Assembly: GCF_009876115.1 (NCBI RefSeq)
Contig: NZ_WWSY01000011.1
Coordinates: 1-64,000, forward strand
Length of the DNA: 64,000 bases
Direction: 5' to 3'
Origin: Collinsella aerofaciens
GTDB lineage: Bacteria; Actinomycetota; Coriobacteriia; Coriobacteriales; Coriobacteriaceae
Shown: positions 60,682-64,000 of the stretch, piece by piece
Position numbering within the stretch: position 1 is the stretch's first letter
Layout: each line of letters starts with the position of its first letter
Position numbers and translations under genes: made by a program
The notes under the pieces: model-generated
Database searches by the model: none
The model's input: only the letters and a program-made list of their open reading frames with translations
Told to the model about the DNA's origin: nothing

Positions 60682-62442
60682 CTTGCTTGCGAACAGCCAG
60701 ACTAGGATGATCACCAGGATTGCGGCGACGATGCAGACGATGGCTCCGGTGAATTTGATGCGTGAGTCGCGGGTGCGCTCTCGTACGTCGTCTTCGGCGG
60801 CCTCGAGCTGGTCGACTTCTTGCTCGGTCTCGGCGTGTTCGGCTTTGTCTCGGGCCAAGGATCCTGCAAGCGACTCAGTGATTTCTGGGTGGTCGTGCAC
60901 CTCGGTCGCCTGTTCGATGATCGACTGTGCATGTGCGGCATCTGCTTGGGCGTTGGCGATGGTCTGCTCCTGCTCGCGGCGTGCCTTGTCCTCCGCGGCG
61001 ATCTTCTCGCGCAGTTCGCGCTGACGAGTCGCGGCGGCGGTCTTCGCCGTCTGCAGCTCGTCGCGCGCGGCATCGGCTTCGGTCGTCACGGCTTGGTGCG
61101 CGCGTTTTGCGTCGGCGATAGGGGCTTGAGCCTGCTCGACGGCCTGCTCGGCTGCGGCAAGCGAGTGCTCAAGGTCGGCGGTGATGCGCGGGACATCTTC
61201 TTCGGCTTTACGCAGGGCATCTGCCGTGTCGGAAATCTGCATCGAGAGCTCGCTGGTGCGCACCGTATAGTTGGCGGGATTTGCCGAGGGATTGCGTTGC
61301 AGCTCGGCATACTCATGACGCAGCGTCTCGAGCTGGGCGCGCGTGGCGTCGACGGTTTGTTGTGCGGCGGCAATGCCGGCGTCTCGCTCTGCCTTCACCT
61401 TGTCGCGGATGCGCTTGGAATCCTCAAGACGTCGAACAAGGCGGTTGCCGGTCTCGCGTGAGCTCGCCTCGCGGGCCTCCACGGCGTCGAGCGCGGCCTT
61501 CAGGCGGAGCTCAGTCGCGTCATCCTCTGTCTTCATTTGTTCGAGCTGACCCTTGAGCTCTGTCGCTTTGGAGGCGTGGGCATCACGGTCAATCTCGGCG
61601 GCCGCTGCAGTCTTTTGGGCCGTGGCAATCGCCTGGCGCTGGTCGGCGACGATCTGGTCGTAGCGGCCTGCGATATCCTGGCGCGTCTCGAGTTCCTCGG
61701 CCTGATCGGCAATGCGCTGCTCAAGTTCGGCCAGGTGGGCGCGGGCATCGGCAAGTGCCTTTTTCGCGGCGTTCATCTCGCGCATGGCCGAGGCGCCCTG
61801 GGCGATAAAGGTGCCCACGGCGTTCGCAGTGTTCGAGACAGCGGTCCCCAGATCGCGGCTCGCGGCGGGGGAGTGCGGGGCAGTCGGGCGAGCGGTGTCG
61901 GCAGCGTCCGCATCGGCAGTCTGCGGCACGGCGATATTGCCGGTACCGCCTTCGATCACAGAAAAGCCTGCTGCGTGCGGGTCGACCGCATCGGTGCCAA
62001 TCGTGGGATGCTCGAGCTGCAGAAACGAGGGCATGGTGCTGCCCTGGTCGGCAACCGGAGTCTCGCCGGGTACGAAGGTCGAGGCTGCCTCGGCGGCCTC
62101 CTCTTCCTCGGCGTCAACGTCAGCGTCGGCCACGGCGTCTTTCATCGCTTTGACGGCATCCATCATGGAGTCCATGACGGCGTCGAGCTCTTCTTCCGAA
62201 GAAACCTCGATAGGGCCCGCAGCTTGCGGAGCAGCATCCTGTACGGGGTGGTCGTCCTGAGCGGGCGCATCGTCGTTTTGCTCGCCTGCATCTTCGGCGC
62301 CGGGGGTTTCCGCCGTAGCGCTTTCGTCTAAGATGGGGTCGTCGAGGCCAATATCATCGCAGGTCACAGCGTCAGCATCTGCGGTGACGTCTGCGGAATC
62401 ATCAATATGCTGTTGAGTCTGGGGGTCCAGCTCGTCTGTCAT
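60679..62442 (-). CDS. Tail-anchored coiled-coil protein of unknown function
   Basis: 587 residues. Residues 1-200 are acidic, Asp/Glu/Ala-rich and probably disordered, with DELDAVMDSMMDAVKAM as one helical patch. From about 225 to 560 comes a long Ala/Glu/Gln-rich coiled coil, interrupted near 400 by RNPSANPANYTVRTS. A single C-terminal membrane helix (about 561-583, FTGAIVCIVAAILVIILVWLFASK) leaves only a few residues outside, so the coil lies in the cytosol. Layout resembles scaffold or cell-division-type proteins, but no family is recognised. I chose ATG 62442, nine bases after GAGGAG. The stop codon is part of a repeat arm. Confidence 0.75.
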   Translation of the reverse strand: MTDELDPQTQQHIDDSADVTADADAVTCDDIGLDDPILDESATAETPGAEDAGEQNDDAPAQDDHPVQDAAPQAAGPIEVSSEEELDAVMDSMMDAVKAMKDAVADADVDAEEEEAAEAASTFVPGETPVADQGSTMPSFLQLEHPTIGTDAVDPHAAGFSVIEGGTGNIAVPQTADADAADTARPTAPHSPAASRDLGTAVSNTANAVGTFIAQGASAMREMNAAKKALADARAHLAELEQRIADQAEELETRQDIAGRYDQIVADQRQAIATAQKTAAAAEIDRDAHASKATELKGQLEQMKTEDDATELRLKAALDAVEAREASSRETGNRLVRRLEDSKRIRDKVKAERDAGIAAAQQTVDATRAQLETLRHEYAELQRNPSANPANYTVRTSELSMQISDTADALRKAEEDVPRITADLEHSLAAAEQAVEQAQAPIADAKRAHQAVTTEADAARDELQTAKTAAATRQRELREKIAAEDKARREQEQTIANAQADAAHAQSIIEQATEVHDHPEITESLAGSLARDKAEHAETEQEVDQLEAAEDDVRERTRDSRIKFTGAIVCIVAAILVIILVWLFASK

Positions 62443-62736
62443 AGGCATGTGCTCCTCATCGTTGTTTGTCACCCTATGATAAAGTCTCGCGTCGACATCC
62501 CGCGCGCTGCAGCAAAGTTTCAAAACGTGTTCGATGGCTCGCGTCGATAGCAAAAACTCGGCCACTTTATCCAGTTTGTACTTGACATTCCCTTCGCCGA
62601 AAGACGTTGCGCCGTTCGCCTGCCATGGGCTTTATTTTTCGCTTGAACCCGCTAAAGTTGCATTTCAGCTTTTGGCGCGTGAAGTTGGATGCGCGCAGTC
62701 GACGGGCAGGCCCGTCGCGATTTGAAAGGACTTTGT

Positions 62737-63537
62737 ATGGGACTTTTCACTGGTAAGACCGTGATCGTTACCGGCGGCGGCAAGGCCACGCTTAAGGACG
62801 GCTCCGCTGGTTCCATCGGCTACGGCATCGATATCGCTTTTGCCAAGGAGGGCGCAAACCTCGTCATTACCGGCCGCAACGTTGCCAAGCTCGAGGCTGC
62901 CAAGGAATCCCTTGAGGCCGAGTACGGCGTCAAGGTTCTGCCTGTTCAGGCCGATGTTTCGGCTGGTCAGGACAACGAAGCTGTCGTCCAGAACGTCATC
63001 GACAAGGCCATTGAGGAGTTCGGCCGCATCGACGCCGTCGTCAACAATGCTCAGGCCAGCGCCTCGGGTGTGACTATCGCCGACCACACCATGGATCAGT
63101 TTAACCTGGCCATTTATTCCGGTCTGTATGCCACCTATCTGTACATGCAGAAGGCCTACCCGCACCTGAAGGAGACCAAGGGCTCCGTGGTCAACTTTGC
63201 TTCGGGCGCCGGCCTGTTTGGCAACTATGGCCAGTGCAGCTACGCCGCTGCCAAGGAGGGCATCCGCGGTCTGACCCGCGTCGCTGCCAACGAGTGGGGC
63301 AAGGACGGCATCAACGTCAATATCGTTTGCCCGCTTGCTTGGACCGCCGCGCTCGAGAACTTCCAGGATGCCTATCCCGAGGCGTTCAAGGCCAACGTCC
63401 ACATGCCGCCGGCGGGTCACTACGGCGACGTCGAGAAGGAAATCGGCCGCGTTGTCGTTCAGCTCTGCGGTCCCGACTTTAAGTATATGAACGGCGAGAC
63501 CGTCACCCTCGAGGGTGGCATGGGCCAGCGTCCGTAG
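62737..63537 (+). CDS. Short-chain dehydrogenase/reductase
   Basis: 266-residue classical SDR. The cofactor loop is unusual: after TGGG there are about nine extra residues (KATLKDGSA) before GSIGYG, similar to the SIGYGIA pattern of enoyl-ACP reductases. NNAQAS, the catalytic Ser-Tyr-Lys (NFASGAG; SYAAAKEG) and the C-terminal GGMGQRP are classical. Substrate is unknown; sterol, sugar or acyl groups are all possible. ATG 62737 follows GAAAGGA. A structured element begins two bases after the stop codon. Confidence 0.85.
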   Translation: MGLFTGKTVIVTGGGKATLKDGSAGSIGYGIDIAFAKEGANLVITGRNVAKLEAAKESLEAEYGVKVLPVQADVSAGQDNEAVVQNVIDKAIEEFGRIDAVVNNAQASASGVTIADHTMDQFNLAIYSGLYATYLYMQKAYPHLKETKGSVVNFASGAGLFGNYGQCSYAAAKEGIRGLTRVAANEWGKDGINVNIVCPLAWTAALENFQDAYPEAFKANVHMPPAGHYGDVEKEIGRVVVQLCGPDFKYMNGETVTLEGGMGQRP

Positions 63538-63539
63538 GA

Positions 63540-63682
63540 GTTACGGCGTTTTACCAAACGCCGTAACGGGCCGACGCTGCGCGGTCACCAGAGCGACAAC
63601 TTGTCATTCAAAGAGGGCGGCATGACCAGAAGGTCTATGCCGTCCTCTTTTCATGCCAATTTGTTCGCTCTGGTGACCGCTC
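63540..63682 (+). ncRNA. Structured 3'-element B (copy of 60346-60486)
   Basis: Starts just after the SDR stop codon. Hairpin 1: GTTACGGCGTTT/AAACGCCGTAAC (63540-63551/63556-63567), then GGCCGACGCTGC. Stem 2: perfect 15-bp arms 63581-63595/63666-63680, one bulged T and four more pairs (ACAA/TTGT). Inner hairpin AAAGAGG-g-CGGCAT-GACC-AGAA-GGTC-t-ATGCCG-t-CCTCTTT (63610-63650). Most stem bases differ from copy A but pair in the same way; the GACC-AGAA-GGTC tip is unchanged. Confidence 0.6.
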
Positions 63683-63958
63683 GCTGATGTTGTCAGAGCA
63701 TCGGCGTTACCTTGACTGTTGGATGTAGTCGTTGGGGACGTTCTTAAATGACTAGTCGAAAGGGACACTCTTGCCGGCACTTGGGGACAGTCCCTGAGTG
63801 CCGGCAGATTGGGGCGCTCATTTGCAAGATGGCGCTGAAGACTGTCCCCAACGTCTAGCCGTTTAAGACTGTCCCCAACGACTACCCAACGACTAGCGCG
63901 GGAACCTGATCCTAATGCACTAGTTTCTGTCGAGTCGGTGCTTCTTGCGGGTTGCCCG
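63683..63958. repeat. Repeat-filled intergenic region (type 3 palindromes)
   Basis: No gene. TAGTCGTT/AATGACTA (63726-63733/63747-63754) enclose GGGGACGTTCTTA; GCCGGCACT/AGTGCCGGC (63773-63781/63797-63805) enclose TGGGGACAGTCCCTG; minus-strand copies of the same core lie near 63837-63883, ending TAGTCGTTGGGGACAGTC. The right end leads into a promoter. Confidence 0.7.
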
Positions 63959-64000
63959 TATAATGGTTTGCGTATGAACCGCAACCAAGGAGTTCCAGTT
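63959..64000 (+). promoter_or_regulatory. Promoter and ribosome site of a gene beyond the window
   Basis: A perfect TATAAT at 63959-63964 and AAGGAG at 63987-63992 point to a plus-strand gene starting just past 64000. The -35 box is weak (TTCTTGC region). The ATG at 63974 has no ribosome site and is probably not the start. Confidence 0.6.

Noticed and set aside
63604..63984. Minus-strand 126-codon frame in the right-edge repeats
   Set aside because: It is read through palindromic repeats, and its sequence is explained by them.

Overview
The window reads as chromosome of a high-GC, host-associated anaerobic actinobacterium of the Coriobacteriia, most like Collinsella. This is inferred from gene content and protein style; no database was consulted. 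Supporting signs are a superoxide reductase instead of classical oxygen defences, fermentative one-carbon genes (fhs, fchA, folD), a class 3 fructose bisphosphatase, a FucO-type alcohol dehydrogenase, gut-style surface proteins and dense coding with strong AGGAGG-type ribosome sites. I found no rRNA, tRNA or CRISPR array. Mobile DNA is limited to an IS30-like transposase tail at the left edge, a foldback (MITE-like) element at 39241-39470 and many small palindromic repeats.

Layout. 1-6.7 kb: transposase tail, fucO, an M42 peptidase, then on the minus strand mnmA and cysK, with cysK divergent from an Rrf2-type regulator, and a small membrane protein. 7-21.8 kb: a DNA-repair and replication run on the plus strand (YerC-like regulator, AddB-like and AddA-like helicase-nuclease, dnaE, SWIM/SNF2 helicase). 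22-28.6 kb: superoxide reductase, a NAD-synthetase-shaped protein that has lost its catalytic motifs, ruvC-ruvA-ruvB with stop/start overlaps, and fhs. 28.7-37.4 kb: envelope genes, namely a TM protein with a 7-residue repeat, a cation efflux pump, a zinc-ribbon protein, a phospholipase-C-like surface protein broken by one in-frame TAG, and two tandem lipoproteins. 37.7-43.4 kb: fchA-folD, a foldback element, a C69 dipeptidase, a phasin-like protein and a UbiB-family kinase. 43.5-48.5 kb: a cobalamin riboswitch followed by two surface proteins with transcobalamin-like (DUF4430) domains. 48.6-64 kb: two GtrA proteins, fbp, degV, a TIM-barrel protein, an RNA m5C methyltransferase, a MetRS-like protein, queH-queA, a tail-anchored coiled-coil protein and an SDR oxidoreductase.

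How genes work together. Fhs makes 10-formyl-THF. FchA and FolD, 2 nt apart, should carry it to methylene-THF, and FolD here lacks the residues for the cyclohydrolase half-reaction, so FchA probably supplies it. AddB/AddA resect broken DNA ends and RuvABC resolves the junctions that result. QueH and QueA are the last steps of queuosine synthesis, and MnmA and the Sun-family methyltransferase add further RNA modification. The most promising new biology is the riboswitch-controlled pair at 43.5-48.5 kb, which looks like a Gram-positive surface device for capturing vitamin B12 (four transcobalamin-like domains, a beta-propeller and a membrane anchor). Second is a pair of structured elements directly after the stop codons of queA and the SDR gene, in which stem sequences differ between copies but pairing is kept.
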